The notes under the pieces: generated by a model | Seen by the model: only the letters and a program-made list of their open reading frames with translations | Database searches by the model: none | Told to the model about the DNA's origin: nothing | Origin: Nansenia antarctica | Lineage: Eukaryota > Chordata > Actinopteri > Argentiniformes > Microstomatidae | Assembly: GCA_963989245.1 (NCBI GenBank) | Contig: OZ022341.1 | Coordinates: forward strand, 61,254,233-61,318,232 | Direction of reading: 5' to 3' | DNA: 64,000 bases | Translations under genes and position numbers: made by a program | In this document: positions 37,373 through 50,734 of the stretch, piece by piece | Layout of the letters: every line of letters starts with the position of its first letter | How positions within the stretch are numbered: the stretch's first letter is position 1

Positions 37373-38020
37373 CCCTGAAGAAACCACCAGTCAGGCATGA
37401 TGGAGACAGCCTGAAAAGAGAGAGTGAGAGGAGAAAGGGGGAGAATTAGAGACATCTGTAATTGCTACCATCAGAGCCTGTCATTAACCTGGGCCTAGGA
37501 TGTGTGTGTGGGGTTGTGAGGGGGTGTCGTAGATGTGGCTGCCAGGGCCCAGGGGAGAGGATGGAAGGGGGGGTGGGAAGGGGGGAGGGGGGGAGGAGAC
37601 AGCAAATGAGGAGAGAACAGATAAGCTCGTGGAACCGGCGCCCGGGTAACAGCATTGACTGACAGGCTAAGTGAGCCATGAGGCAGATCAATGTCGTCGT
37701 TTTCATGGTCTTAATTCCAGACTGTCACAAAGCCCAAAACTCCATCATCACCCCCTCTGCCTCCCCCCCTCACTCATCTCTCCCTCATCCTCCTCCCTCT
37801 ATCCCGTCACTGGAATGGGCCTTCAATCTGCCTTTACTCGCTATCTGTCTTTAATGGGGACATCGAGCAAAATGGTTTGTGCACAGGGGCGGACAGAGGT
37901 GAAATGAGGATAGGAGTACTGGAGCGTATACGTTCTGTTGCATCTTAAAGGTGTTGATTTTTGTCGAATCTGTAAGCAGAAAATAGAAAAAGAGCAAGAG
38001 AGAGAGAGTGTGTATTACAG

Positions 38021-39081
38021 CAGTGGTGTGCCGTCAGGGCCAGCAAGGCCTTCTCTGCTGGCCTAAACATCATCAGAATATACATTTTATTTTAATATAT
38101 TTTTTCCACAAATATGTATTAATGATTCCCCATAGTCTATTCTCTTCATTTCATAGCTTTCCTCTTGGTTGCGCTGCTTCTAGTCTCCGATTGAGATTTG
38201 GAGGGCTGGCCTTTATGTTAGAGCTTTTATCCAATCAAAATGTGTTGCTAGGGGGCTCCAAAATCTGCCCAGCCTGCACGATAAACGGTGCCGCAGATAC
38301 GACCTGTAACTTAACGTTGGAACGAGAAAACCTGTGGCGTACCTAGTAAACCTACGTAGATGCGAGCAAAAGCAACAACGGCGCCTGCTGTAAGGCTCAA
38401 TGATGTCAGCACCCAGCACGTCTTTTGATTGGATACGCACTATTGATACGCACTATTGATACGCACTATTGATATTCACTATTGAGATGCGTAACTATGC
38501 CGGTAGATGTGAAACTTTTGAAAGTGCGCAGGGAAACGGAGCGCCACAACGAAAGCTTTCGTTGACTGATCGATAATACTGAACGATTGTGTCCTGTTTT
38601 TGGGTAAACAATAACTTTCATTTAGGGGACACGATAAAAGCGCCGAGTCCACAAACAGAGGAAACTACGTTGAGCTTCTTTCTTTTCTGGCTGAAAACAA
38701 CCCAGATTTACATTACCACCTGTCCACAAACAAAGTGTTTACTGGGACGTCAGGCAAAATACAAAACGACCTGATTTTTGCTATTGCTAAAGTGATGGGA
38801 GAAGAGATCAAAATGGAGATTAAAAAGGCACCCTTTGTCGCTATTATGGTGGACGAGACGACAGACGTGGGTAATGTAGCGATCTTAAAGATGTTAGTTT
38901 AACACTCTTCATTGTAAATGCGGATTTATTGATTAAAAATGCTTCGGAAATATTAATATAACTCTGTCTGACTATGTTAAGGTGATGCAACGCCCGGTTA
39001 TACTGTGTTTCTGTCTAGTTTCTAGAGCCATGGCGTCATAACGATGGTATTAAGAGGTAGAATAATTCAGGTAGGAATGTG
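38021..39081 (+). mobile_element. hAT element copy 1 (right end lost)
   Basis: Starts CAGTGGTGTGCCGTCAG. It matches the reverse complement of 52841-53948 almost base for base but stops ~47 bp short of the terminus. It includes a transposase remnant of the DUF4371/hAT type (IMVDETTDV near 38849). A 5-base insertion relative to copy 2 near 38677 breaks the frame. A 13-bp unit (TACGCACTATTGA) repeats about four times at 38436-38486. Confidence 0.85.
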
Positions 39082-39900
39082 TTTGTATATAGATCGTTTT
39101 TTTATATTTATTTGACTTGTATGGTGTAACATGTCGACCATATCTGGTTCCCTCACTGTCCTCACTACTTTAAGAATGTGTGCCATGAGAAGCTGGAGAC
39201 ACGCCCTGATTATCGATTTCCTCTCGTTCTGTTTTTAGCACACCATCCACTAGAGTGCTTAAAGACCCAACTGTATCACTTACCGTCTAGTAAAGGACCC
39301 ATGGGGCTGTTTTATTACGGAGGAGCTAATGTTTCGCACCATGCAGTTGCTGGTGTTAGGGGCTAATAGCAGCCCCTCTGTTGTGGGAGGTACTTAACGA
39401 TTCTCATCGTTTTACAACACCCATTCGAACAATCACACCAAGTGGAACGAAATCTCACCTTTTTTAGGACTGTTAAACAGAAGAAAAAAAAACAGCTGTA
39501 TATATGGACAGTAAAATCTCATGCTTGGAGACAGTGAGAGACCACTGTTACACCATGTCATTTTAACAAGTCATGTTTCTGTTATTTCTTCATTGGAATA
39601 TTGGATCGTGTCAATCGTTGCCAATAAATCATATTTATTAGTCAATTATAATGCTGATAGTATGGCATAGGAGAAGAATAAGTAAGAGCAAGGAGTAATA
39701 CAAGTCCACTCTAGCAGCCTGGTAACTCCCACTGTGTTGTGTTAAATGTTGCGTTGTGTCTTGTGTGTGTGTATGCGTGTGTGGGTGTGTGTTTACATGT
39801 GTGACCATGTGTTAGTATGTGTAGGCATGTGTATGTGTCTGTCTTTGTCTGTTATTTTTTCAGTTTACCATCATAAAAGAATAAATTATAGGAAAAGATA
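39082..39900. other. kif26 intron 2; no gene recognised
   Basis: Includes a GTGTGTG-rich stretch at 39755-39840. Nothing coding. Confidence 0.45.
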
Positions 39901-39929
39901 AGATATAAAATGTGTTGTTGTTTCAAGGA

Positions 39930-40514
39930 TGGAGTTGATCTCGAGTCAGGGTACATTACCCCCCTGGTACACAAAAGTTAAGAACAAAAAGGAAGAGAAT
40001 AGTTTTCCCAGATTTAGCACTTATTTTCTGCATCTCATTGAGCTTTTTGTCTGCCTTCTTCTGGGTTTTCTCCTCCAACCAGCGGTGCTCTGCTGGTTCC
40101 TGTTCTTTATCTTCTCGTTCACCCAGCCAAACAGTCTCCTACACATACTCTTGTCCTTCTTGGGTGGCTGGTTTCCCTCATCCTCTAGGAGGTCTTTCTC
40201 ATCTTCCATTTTGAAGGTTGCCCCAACCTCTCCATCTCCGGTGCTGAGGCTAGATTGCTTGGTGTCCTCCTCTTCCTCTTCCATCAGGAACGTCTTGTGG
40301 CTCCTTCTCAGCCACTCGAAGTGCACCCTCTCTTGGGCGTCGGCGTGGGCCCTACACTTGGCCTCCTTTTCCTCCTTGAAGCTCTGAATCTCTGCTCAGT
40401 CTTCTCTATCTCAGACGGAGGGATGATTTTGCCGTGTTGGAGCACTTCAGCATCCACACGTTTATTCTGATCTAGCTCAATGTCTATAGTGGCATACTGG
40501 GCCTCAGCAGCCAT
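39930..40514 (-). pseudogene. Frameshifted coding-like sequence, possible retrocopy
   Basis: Read on the minus strand it opens MAAEAQYATIDIELDQNK with an ATG at 40514. It continues in a second frame with AHADAQERVHFEWLRRSHK, EEEEEDTKQS and CRRLFGWVNEKIKN, and then in a third frame with WLEEKTQKKADKKLNEMQK. The charged, helical, lysine/glutamate-rich composition persists across three frames, suggesting one ~170-residue protein broken by two small indels. There are no introns. I cannot name the parent. It may be a processed retrocopy in intron 2, antisense to kif26, or unspliced exons of an unknown gene. Confidence 0.45.
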
Positions 40515-40775
40515 CTTGGGCTCCGGATCTGGGGCTAGGGCTAGGCTCGTAAGCAGGTACCAGGATTTTCGATCCTAGTCATTTATACGGCCATTCTTAG
40601 CAATCACGCAATTAAGTTACTTACCAAACAGCTTCTTTTTCACAATTGACTTAAAACTTAAAATGTGCATGCCTTTCCTCTTAACTGGTATTATTATGTC
40701 ATCGATGACATCACAGTGAGTCCTACTCATACCTGTACCAACTAACTTTCCCCTCCTCACTTTCAAGCCTATTAA

Positions 40776-40908
40776 GGCCAATGCACACGGCTTGCGATAT
40801 TGTCGCACGACAACATTCGATTCTCAATTCACACCACCGAAGTGTGTGGGTGTGAATGGAGAATCGGATGTTGTCGTGCGACAATATCGCACGCCGTGTG
40901 CATTGGGC
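40776..40908. mobile_element. Hairpin MITE flanked by TTAA
   Basis: Two ~60-base arms (CAATGCACACGG..., GCGATATTGTCGCACGACAA...) are inverse complements with few mismatches, around a ~10-base loop. TTAA lies on both sides (40772-40775 and 40909-40912). At 133 bp it is nearly all stem. Confidence 0.85.
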
Positions 40909-40912
40909 TTAA

Positions 40913-41624
40913 CAATACTGAAAAAATGATATTTGAGCTCATGGTTACAATTGTTCACAACAACACTTGTTTTGCTCGATTGCGAGGTTTCACAATTCTT
41001 CCGACATACAGATCTTTTCACCAAGCCGTGACACATTTAGAGGCACGTTCAGAGGCTCATCTGTCCACACTGCTACAGGCTGTCTGTATGTCATCACTGA
41101 TATCTCAGAGATTAGACCGCTGGCATTTTGGGGAGGGGGGAGGGGGGTGGGGGGCGGGTGAATCAGTGGCAGCTGTTTTGAGGAGATAACACTTTAGTTT
41201 TGATTTGTTTAACACAATTCTTAGATGCAAGCGGAACTTCAATGACAGACACCCAAAGGTTTCTTCAAAGTTGGGACGGCTACTTTGTTGCTGAAGGGAA
41301 ATAATCCAGTATCTGTGAACTCTTTGCGAAGGTGGTTCGAAATTAGGTGTAGGTGTACATGAAATAAACTCAAATAGTTTTCAACTTCAGTGCAACTTCA
41401 GTGCAGTGGCATATCATATATAATATAGTGGCATATAATATATCCCACTATATTATATTATCTGAAATTATTCCTAAAATTAGTAGCCTATAATTCCGAT
41501 GTACATGTATTACATGTATGTACATTCAAACAAAACAAGTACTTTTATGTTTTTTGCCATTTAGGCCCTGACACTTGTGACTCACGTAGGGTTTGTTTGT
41601 GTCCTCTCTGCTCCTACCTACTAA
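40913..41624. other. kif26 intron 2; no gene recognised
   Basis: A G-rich stretch (41131-41157) is present. ORFs here are short and featureless. Confidence 0.45.
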
Positions 41625-41895
41625 AACAGCCGCCTTGGGGGTCAAATGACCATAGTCTTTACAATGCTAAGCTTTACACACAACGACCACTAGTTGGCCG
41701 CTTGTAAATTAGGCTACTTCCTACACAGAAAAAAGGCAAAATTGCTTTATATTAGCTGATGTGATTTTGAAAATGTAAGGATACTGGGTGGTAGATCCCA
41801 CATTAGGGGTAAAGTCATGAAAGGAGGGTCCTGAAATTTGATTGAGTGCAAAGATAGAAAATGTTTCTTTACTCACTGATTAAGTGTTAAACAAG
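41625..41895. mobile_element. piggyBac-type MITE, decayed copy 2
   Basis: Shares CACACAACGACCACTAGTTG, TGTAAGGATACTGG and AAAGTCATGAAAGGAGGGTC with 23160-23484. Both termini are eroded: the left keeps only CTAAAACAGCC and the right only AAGTGTTAAAC. Confidence 0.8.
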
Positions 41896-42257
41896 GAAGT
41901 AGCCACTACACAACAAGTGCATATACAGTACAGTACTTCCCCTGTTGCTACACACACCACCCCCAACACACTTGTCTGGTCATGGCCTGATCTTCCTTTG
42001 TTTTTCATTGCTTCATCAACATGTGTATGTTTATTTAGGTAAACATGGTCTCTACAAGGAGTTGTATGTGACAGGAAATCTTAAGGCCATTCTGTTAGTT
42101 CTCTGTGACCTTCACAAGACACAAATGAATGAACCTATACTGTTGACATGTTTGTGTGGGGGCCCTAAGGTGGGGATGCTGGGGCATCTGCTACACCAGT
42201 GGGTTTGTGTCAGAGAGGCAAGACGAGGCCCCCATACCTCTGAGGCTAACAAACACT

Positions 42258-42507
42258 GCTATAATAAAACATTAGACTTATATAGCGCTTTTCTAGACAC
42301 TCAAAGACGCTTTACAAACTGAAAAGATAGAGTGGTAAAAAAAAAAAAAAAAAAGAAAGAAAGAAAAGAAAGTATAGGGGTCTAATTAATAATCTAAGTG
42401 TCTAAGTCTTTGTAGGACAATCTGCTCTGTATACTGCAATTACACCTAGATTTCGGGCGGAGAAGCGACGAACAAGCAACACCAGCGTCCTCTCTCGACC
42501 GGCATTT
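42258..42507 (-). mobile_element. LINE 3'-end repeat, second copy
   Basis: Same block as 316-582: ATTAGACTTATATAGCGC, CAAAGACGCTTTACAAAC, then CCTAGATTTCGG and GAACAAGCAAC. A third scrap of its right part (GCGGCGAACAAGCAACGCC) follows at 42759. It is preceded by four 14-bp tandem units (GCGTCTGAGAAGTG) at 42707-42762. Confidence 0.7.
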
Positions 42508-42762
42508 TTTAAAGTGAAAAGTCTTTGAGTATGATCGAGTATGATCAATGTAATGTTAGCTAGCTACCTCTAAACATGGATTTGGCTGGGCATAAATGTA
42601 TTAATTTGAGGTGGTAAACACAGTCTGGGTATCTTATCTGTCTGGTTAACTTATCTATGTAGTTCTGAGTTTCTCTCCAGAGCCATAGACAGATGTCTGT
42701 AGTGTAGCGTCTGAGAAGTGGCGTCTGAGAAGTGGCGTCTGAGAAGTGGCGTCTGAGAAGCG

Positions 42763-43460
42763 GCGAACAAGCAACGCCAGGGTCCTCTCTCGACCTCTCT
42801 CAGCATATGAAGGCTATTACTAAATCTATTACTAAAAAGTATAGTAGTCAGTATAGGAGGGGAAGGCCCTGTCGATTTTTCCACATTACTTTATCTGATA
42901 ATCTTGGGTTGGATATTCTTTTTTTTGTTTTGTTATTCTATTGTGTTTTTCATCCTGTGTTGTTGATCAGGGGGGGGGGGGGGGGGTTACACTCATACAA
43001 GTGGGTTGAAAAAAAGCTTGGCTTTGTTGGCATAGTACTCTGGCCCAGTGGGCTACAAAATATATGCAGTGAATAGTGTGGCAGCCAGCGTAAGAGGTTA
43101 CAGCGGGCGGGGTGGTTTGCGTTTGCGGGGGGGTGTTTGCATTAACCCAAGCTAATGTTTTCAATTTGAAAGACTGAGAGAATAATGCATGACGAGTTAA
43201 TTACAAATGCCGGAAATTATCAGCGGAAACACAAACCAGCTGGAAAAATGACAAACAATGCACTGCTTGCAAATACACTGCGGTGGCTTGGCTTTCGCCT
43301 GAGGAGGAACCATTCCTTGAATACCGATGAGGCATTAGTTGGTGTGTGTGTTTGAAGCCTTTGATGTTGTTTGTGGTGGCTGTCTGCCTGCATGAGGCAT
43401 TCTTGGTTAAGGAGATAGGGTGTCCTCAAGGGCCCCATGCTCTGGGTGCTCATGTGACTA
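42763..43460. other. kif26 intron 2; no gene recognised
   Basis: Contains a G-run at 42971-42986 and nothing else notable. Confidence 0.45.
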
Positions 43461-43462
43461 CT

Positions 43463-43757
43463 GACAAACCATCATGTAGTTGGTCATATGCTGCTGTTGT
43501 TACACTACTACTACTACTATGGATTAACAAACCATAATGTAGTTGGTCATATGCTGCTGTTGTTACACTACTACTACTACTAACAAACCATAATGTAGTT
43601 GGTCATATGCTGCTGTTGTTACACTACTACTACTACTAACAAACCATAATGTAGTTGGTCATATGCTGCTGTTGTTACACTACTACTACTACTACTACTA
43701 ACAAACCATAATGTAGTTGGTCATATGCTGCTGTTGTTACACTACTACTACTACTAT
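43463..43757 (+). repeat. Minisatellite, five units of 56-63 bp
   Basis: Each unit reads CAAACCATAATGTAGTTGG, CATATGCTGCTGTTGTTAC and then (ACT)n, with the triplet count varying between units. TGGTCATATG occurs at 43481, 43544, 43600, 43656 and 43718. Confidence 0.95.
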
Positions 43758-45650
43758 GGATTATTACACTACTGTTTGAAGGTCCAGCACTCGCCATTTC
43801 AGGGTAGAATACTGCCTACCATACAGTACTTCATGAAAACAGCCCTCATATAAACTATCGTCAACTTGAAATAGTTGGAATTGGAGAAATGGACTACCCA
43901 GGTAAAAAAAAAAGACAAAATCACCAGTTTGGCATCAACCATAAGAGTCTAAGGTATTTGAGGAAGTAAACACTGAGTTGAAGCATCTTCGAACACTGTA
44001 ATATCTGTGTGTGTGAGACATTAATATAGATGTGTAAGGAAGGACTTTCACTGCCTTTTCTTTTGGGATGATGCAACGCTTGAGCTCTTATTGTGATTGC
44101 CAGTATTGGGATCAGTGGAAGGATAGGATCATTATGAACATTTTGGTATATAGTATAACACATCATTAGGGCAAAAAGCGCACAGCAAAGCAGCCATACA
44201 AGTATGATGGCAATAGTGGCAATTACATCTATTTGATCTCAATCCTTTCTGAGTACTGTTAGCCATCCTTATAGCCTTATGTCCACACTGGGGATAGGGT
44301 GACATCATTGGTTATCCTTTGACTTATGACCTGACTAATAATTTAGAGCATGTATCACTACTCGCATCCTAAAAGGGGCTAAAAAATGACACATCTAGTT
44401 TATGGCATTTTGTGGCATCTCTAGGGTTATCAGAGGGTTGCCAGATAGAGGATTGGCATCAAGGCCAGAAACAAGCCTTTACATCTCCCCACCAAATAAG
44501 ACTGTCAACAGCATTGTGGTGGGAATACATTACAGCACTAACTATATACCCTTTGACCTATTTGTGCTCAAATACTTACAATACATAAAGAAAGCAGAGG
44601 AGAGAAGCGCTTCTGTTTGGAGAGTAATAATCCCAATAAGGTGCTCTTTGGAGAGAGGTGCAGTAATATCCAAGAAAAAAGGGGAACCAAGGCACTCTTA
44701 TTGTAGAAAAAATGGTACAAACATTTCACTTATGAAGACAATGAGTGGAAGTGACATCATAATCAATGGGTGGAGGTGACTACCCTAGTGGTCTTTAATT
44801 TTGTTTTGACATTGTTTTCAATCATATCTGTATATTGTGGTGTTTGGTTTTATTGTACATAATTGGTGTTTCATGGTACATACTTACAATACATATTTGG
44901 ATATCAGCATTTGGATTTCTGCCTAGTTCCTGTAATTCTACTATTATACAGGATGACTGTTTTCTTTGTATGACTGTTTTCTGTTTTCATCGTTGTTTTC
45001 TCCACTCCTGCTGGATTTGGACCTCTGTGGCTGCTCTAATGTACTTTTTCCTCCTGAGAAGACTATCTGTACTTTTATATGAAGTACTAACTGACATTGT
45101 AATTGTGCCCTTAGGCCTTGTAGATTCTTACAAACATGCCAGTGGAAGAAAAAACTACCGGTATCTGCTTGGGAGATTATTTATTATCAAATTAAATATT
45201 TCACTAGAGTTATTTCATAAGACGAGGTTGCATTAATCAGCGTAGTAATTTCCGTTGCTGATAAGCAGTTTTTTTTAAATGCTAAATGATTCTTTGAAGT
45301 GTATTTGGTAGTGTTAAAAAAATGTTTGCTGTAACTTGCTTCAAGTGAAATGATCGCATTAATCACAATTAACCATTCATGTTGAAGAACGATTGAAATC
45401 TCGCTTTCGCTCTTTTCATTTTCATCTCTCAAATGTATTCAACCTCAATTAGTGGCTTTTCTCTGCTTGTTGCAGAGGGCACCTTTTTGGGGGAGATGAA
45501 CCCATCCTGACTCTCCTAAAAGCTTTGACTGTGTCACGTTGTCTCATTTGAATGTAAAGTGTACTAGGGGAGTGACTTCCCAATTCTCTTTTTATGTCTA
45601 CACGGCTGAGTGGCTTTGTCACTCTTGTAACAGACAGACAGATTCGCGGA
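43758..45650. other. kif26 intron 2; no gene recognised
   Basis: Long ORFs at 44402-44779 and 44835-45236 have no motif. One contains SNYIPFDLFVLKYL-like sequence, but I cannot tie it to a family. Confidence 0.4.
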
Positions 45651-45654
45651 GTGG

Positions 45655-45850
45655 TGAAGTAAGTAAGTAAGTAAAGCTTTATTTATAGCACCTTTCATAC
45701 AAGAAATGCAGCTCAAAGTGCTTTACAACAGGAATAAGAACATAAAGTGAATATAAAAACATATACAAGCATAGAATGAATATAAAAGCAGGGGAAAACA
45801 GTAAAAAGAAAAGGTAAAGATAAAATACAATAAAGATATGTAGGATATTT
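45655..45850 (-). mobile_element. LINE 3'-end repeat, minus orientation
   Basis: (AAGT)n followed by AAAGCTTTATTTATAGCACC, then TCAAAGTGCTTTACA. This is the usual LINE/SINE-type tail read from the 3' end. No coding remains. Confidence 0.55.
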
Positions 45851-46204
45851 TCTTTGTTTGATGATTGTAAAAGATGAAGAAGGTCCTGAACGAAGTTTTA
45901 AGACTATTTATTCAAAAAAGGACAGGAACAGGTCATCAGGTTTACACAGGATACAAACAGGATCAGGTCGAGGTTCGAGCACAAGAGAGACTGATTTTTC
46001 TCTGTCTTCTGGTTTTATATCGGTCCCTCAGCCAATCACATCACAGTATGTTCTTGGCCAATCGTGATCCTTCCTTTCTCGGCCTCTGCCCTCGAACCGA
46101 TTGGCCTATACCCTTGGGGGTGTGTGTGTGTGTGTGTGTGTGTGTGCGCATGTGCGACAATCGATCCTTGCGACCATCTGTCCCTAAATGCCCTTGTAGG
46201 CCTC
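45851..46204. other. Possible LTR or promoter-like remnant
   Basis: CCAATCACATCACAG, CCAATCGTGATCC and TGGCCTATACCC lie together at 46030-46115, before a (TG)n tract at 46117-46147. Repeated CCAAT-like words suggest a decayed LTR, but there are no paired ends. Confidence 0.25.
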
Positions 46205-46310
46205 AAATATGTGTAATGTAATATGTGTAAAAATATACGTTATATATGTGTGTTATATGTGTAAGATATACGTTATATATGTGTGTTATATGTGTAAAAA
46301 TATACGACAC
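46205..46310 (+). repeat. Tandem repeat, ~34-bp unit
   Basis: ATATACGTTATATATGTGTG and TTATATGTGTAA repeat three times. AT-rich and cruciform-prone. Confidence 0.85.
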
Positions 46311-46461
46311 ATACATATAAAAAAGGAAAACAATGTACAACCTCTGCTCGTTAATCTAACTTTCCATATCCCTTTCATCTCCCTACTTATACAGTCTTTC
46401 TGTACTTCTCACTGGCTTTCCACCAGCACCACAAACATCAGTTTTTGGAAAAGGTCTGTCT

Positions 46462-46604
46462 CAGTCTCTGTGTACGTTCTCAGTCTCTGTGTACGTTCTC
46501 AGTCTCTGTGTACGTTCTCAGTCTCTGTGGACGTTCTCAGTCTCTGTGGACGTTCTCAGTCTCTGTGTACGTTCTCAGTCTCTGTGTACGTTCTCAGTCT
46601 CTGT
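46462..46604 (+). repeat. Tandem repeat, 19-bp unit x 7.5
   Basis: CAGTCTCTGTGTACGTTCT repeats with starts at 46462, 46481, 46500, 46519 and onward; two units read GTGGACG. Because 19 is not a multiple of three and the unit lacks stops in all frames, all three plus frames stay open with the same 19-residue period. Confidence 0.93.

Positions 46605-48175
<1,571 letters not shown>

Positions 48176-48219
<44 letters not shown>
48176..48219 (+). repeat. (TG)n microsatellite
   Basis: About 22 units. Confidence 0.97.
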
Positions 48220-48608
48220 CTGTGTATCCTCCAGTCTTGTCTCAGATGTGTTGCCCATCCTGGCGATGACATCAGAGGGTCTATAACCCTGGCAGGTGCT
48301 ACGCACAGACAGTGAGAGGGGCTGGAACCCCAGGGGTCCCCAGAGTGGTCGCCCACACATGGAGCTCCTACACCCAGCTCCAGGCATGAGGTAAGCCTGG
48401 GTGAAGCAGCAACCTCCATGGAGGTGCAATGACAAGAGGATTCTCAGAATAAACGTGAGTGGTCGTCCATGAGTGATATTGGTATGGTATTCTTATGTGA
48501 GTCAATGTCAAGTAGTGTGACTTAGAGGGTTCAGTTAACCAGCACTCAGGTCACATCCAAGTCATCGCATTGCATCGCCAGGTAGAAGAAGTTATGCTGG
48601 CACGTTCC

Positions 48609-48665
48609 CGCTGAAGACTGAAGACCCATCTCTTCAGGTTACATCCTGCTCCTCTTGAGACATCT
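48609..48665 (+). mobile_element. Short LINE 3' fragment
   Basis: CTGAAGACCCATCTCTTCAG and TCCTCTTGAGACATCTACT match the C-terminal codons and early 3' UTR of the 3725-4110 family. Confidence 0.6.
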
Positions 48666-49504
48666 ACTTAACAACCGAATGAAGCCCCAATGTTCAGTTT
48701 TAGAATACATTTTACATGCAAATCCATGTGTAAACTCACTCACAGGGGAGTGCAACTTCTCAGCAGTTTGGGGATTGGGTATGCCACAACCTATTTCCTT
48801 AAAAATGTTGTTTGTAAAATCTCTGTCTGTGCACGACAGGTGAAGAAGGACGGACACACCTCCCTTGATCCTGTCCCGAGGTAACTGTTTGTCGAAGCCA
48901 ATACCGGCTCTCCCAGACTGAGCAGTCCGTCTGCTTAGGGAGTTCAGTCTCTACTCGACACATCTGGAGCTTTCTCCATCCCGGGGGCTTTCAGACAGCT
49001 GTCCTAGGCTCTGCCGCAAAGCACAGGCATGTTTGATAGCATACAGGCTATGCTTCTCACTCTTTCAGTTCGATTAGACAACCCAATCTCCAAATGATTA
49101 TGTTCTGGGGGATTGTTTCTGCAGACAAAAGAATACGATCTGTGTGCTCCTATTGTATAGTTATGCTGGCAGCTGGCAGATAAATACGTAAGCCAGAACG
49201 TCACATAAGGAGGTGGCGTGGTGGCGGAGCCAGAAACCATCCGACTTGTAACCCCCCCCCCCCCCCCATTTAAAAAATAAATAAAGTGCTTTCACCTTTT
49301 AATACTGTAAGGCAGTCTTGGACAATACTGGCAAATCATGATAAAATGGGTGAGACACTTGACAGTTGACACGTGCTTTGATGGCTGCCACCAACCGTAG
49401 ACGTGCCGCTAGAGTCACCCTCCTAGAAGAGAGCTGGAGCTTGAGTGACATCTTTGAAGGACCCTGGTAAAGCAGGCCCCCCCTCACTCACTCATTTACT
49501 CTCT

Positions 49505-49507
<3 letters not shown>
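48666..49507. other. kif26 intron 2; no gene recognised
   Basis: A C-run lies at 49252-49268. ORFs here are short. Confidence 0.45.

Positions 49508-49578
<71 letters not shown>
49508..49578 (+). repeat. (CA)35 microsatellite
   Basis: Perfect CA units. Confidence 0.97.
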
Positions 49579-49579
<1 letters not shown>

Positions 49580-49997
49580 TTCCCTTTTAAATAAATCCCA
49601 TGTAAAATTGGAGACCTGGTAGGTGGACGGCTGGTTGTTTATTGTCTTGTGCACACTTTTCTCGCTAACCCCTTGGAGTGTAGGCCTACCTGTGACATCA
49701 TTAACAACACCACAGTGAGAGCACCCTGGTCTGCATAACAAGTGATTTCTGAGGTGTCAGTACACTCCCGCAGAGCATTTGGAAATCGTCCAGAGACTTC
49801 TGTGAGAGGCTTTTTAATTAGAAGCTGGCAGGCTACATGAATATGCATGTAGTTCTTCTGTGTTTTGTGACCAGTGTTTGGTTATGGAGTGGGTTAACAT
49901 TCTAGAATTCACCTTGATACTGTAACCCTTAGCTAAAGGGCATACAAGCACTAGAATGTGGAAAATACTGTAGCAATCCTATGGCAGCATCACTACA

Positions 49998-50198
49998 AAT
50001 GGACTGCACTTATATAGCGCCTTTATGGCGCCTTCTAACGGCCTCTCATTCACCCATTCACACACACATTCACACAGCAATGGCGGCAAGCTACCATGCA
50101 AGGCGCCGGCCCGCTCATTGGGAGCAATTTGGGGTTCAGCCCAAGGACACTTCGACATGTGGCCAGCCGGGGGTCGAACCGCCGATCTGCCAACCTTA
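49998..50198 (+). repeat. Dispersed repeat family, copy 2
   Basis: Matches 1968-2232 from ATGGACTGCACTTATATAGC to GCCGATCTGCCAACCTT, then diverges. It has small internal deletions relative to copy 1. Confidence 0.65.
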
Positions 50199-50314
50199 CC
50201 GGGGGGAAACTATACCCCCGCTGAATGCTACAATACCTCACACAAAATGCCACATTTCAACGTCACTGTACGCATCTCTGACACACTCACGTTTCTGACA
50301 CAAATAGCTCTATC

Positions 50315-50423
50315 CAGGGTTCCCACGGGTCCTTGAAATCCTTGAATGTTTGTGAATTTGAGAAAAAAAAATCAAGGCCTTAAAAGTTTTGGAAAATCGA
50401 CATGGGTCATTGAAAGTGCTTGA

Positions 50424-50479
<56 letters not shown>

Positions 50480-50734
50480 AATAATAATATAGGTAACATG
50501 CAGAAGGGAATAAAACAACATTACTAGTTACTAAGGTTAATTAGTTAGCTAGATTTTAAACCAACATAACGCTGTTAGATTTGAAAACCGTTCATGGTCA
50601 TTCCTATGATATACATTCTCATCTAGATCTGTCTCAAACTATGCCGTGGTGGGCCCTTGAATTTGAGGGAATTGAGTCTTGAAAGTCCTTGAAAGGTGTT
50701 TGAATTTGATGTTTCAGAAGGTGTGGGAACCCTG
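50315..50734. mobile_element. hAT-like MITE with (CT)n insert
   Basis: The ends CAGGGTTCCCAC and GTGGGAACCCTG are inverse complements (one inserted base in the right arm). The body contains repeated CCTTGAAA/TTGAATTT words and a (CT)n tract (about 50428-50479). The 8-bp flanks match only partly (CTCTATC versus TTTATCTC), so the target duplication is eroded. Confidence 0.75.

Noticed and set aside
43463..43757. CRISPR-like array of repeats and spacers
   Set aside because: Units are contiguous with variable ACT triplets, not spacers, and the genome is eukaryotic.
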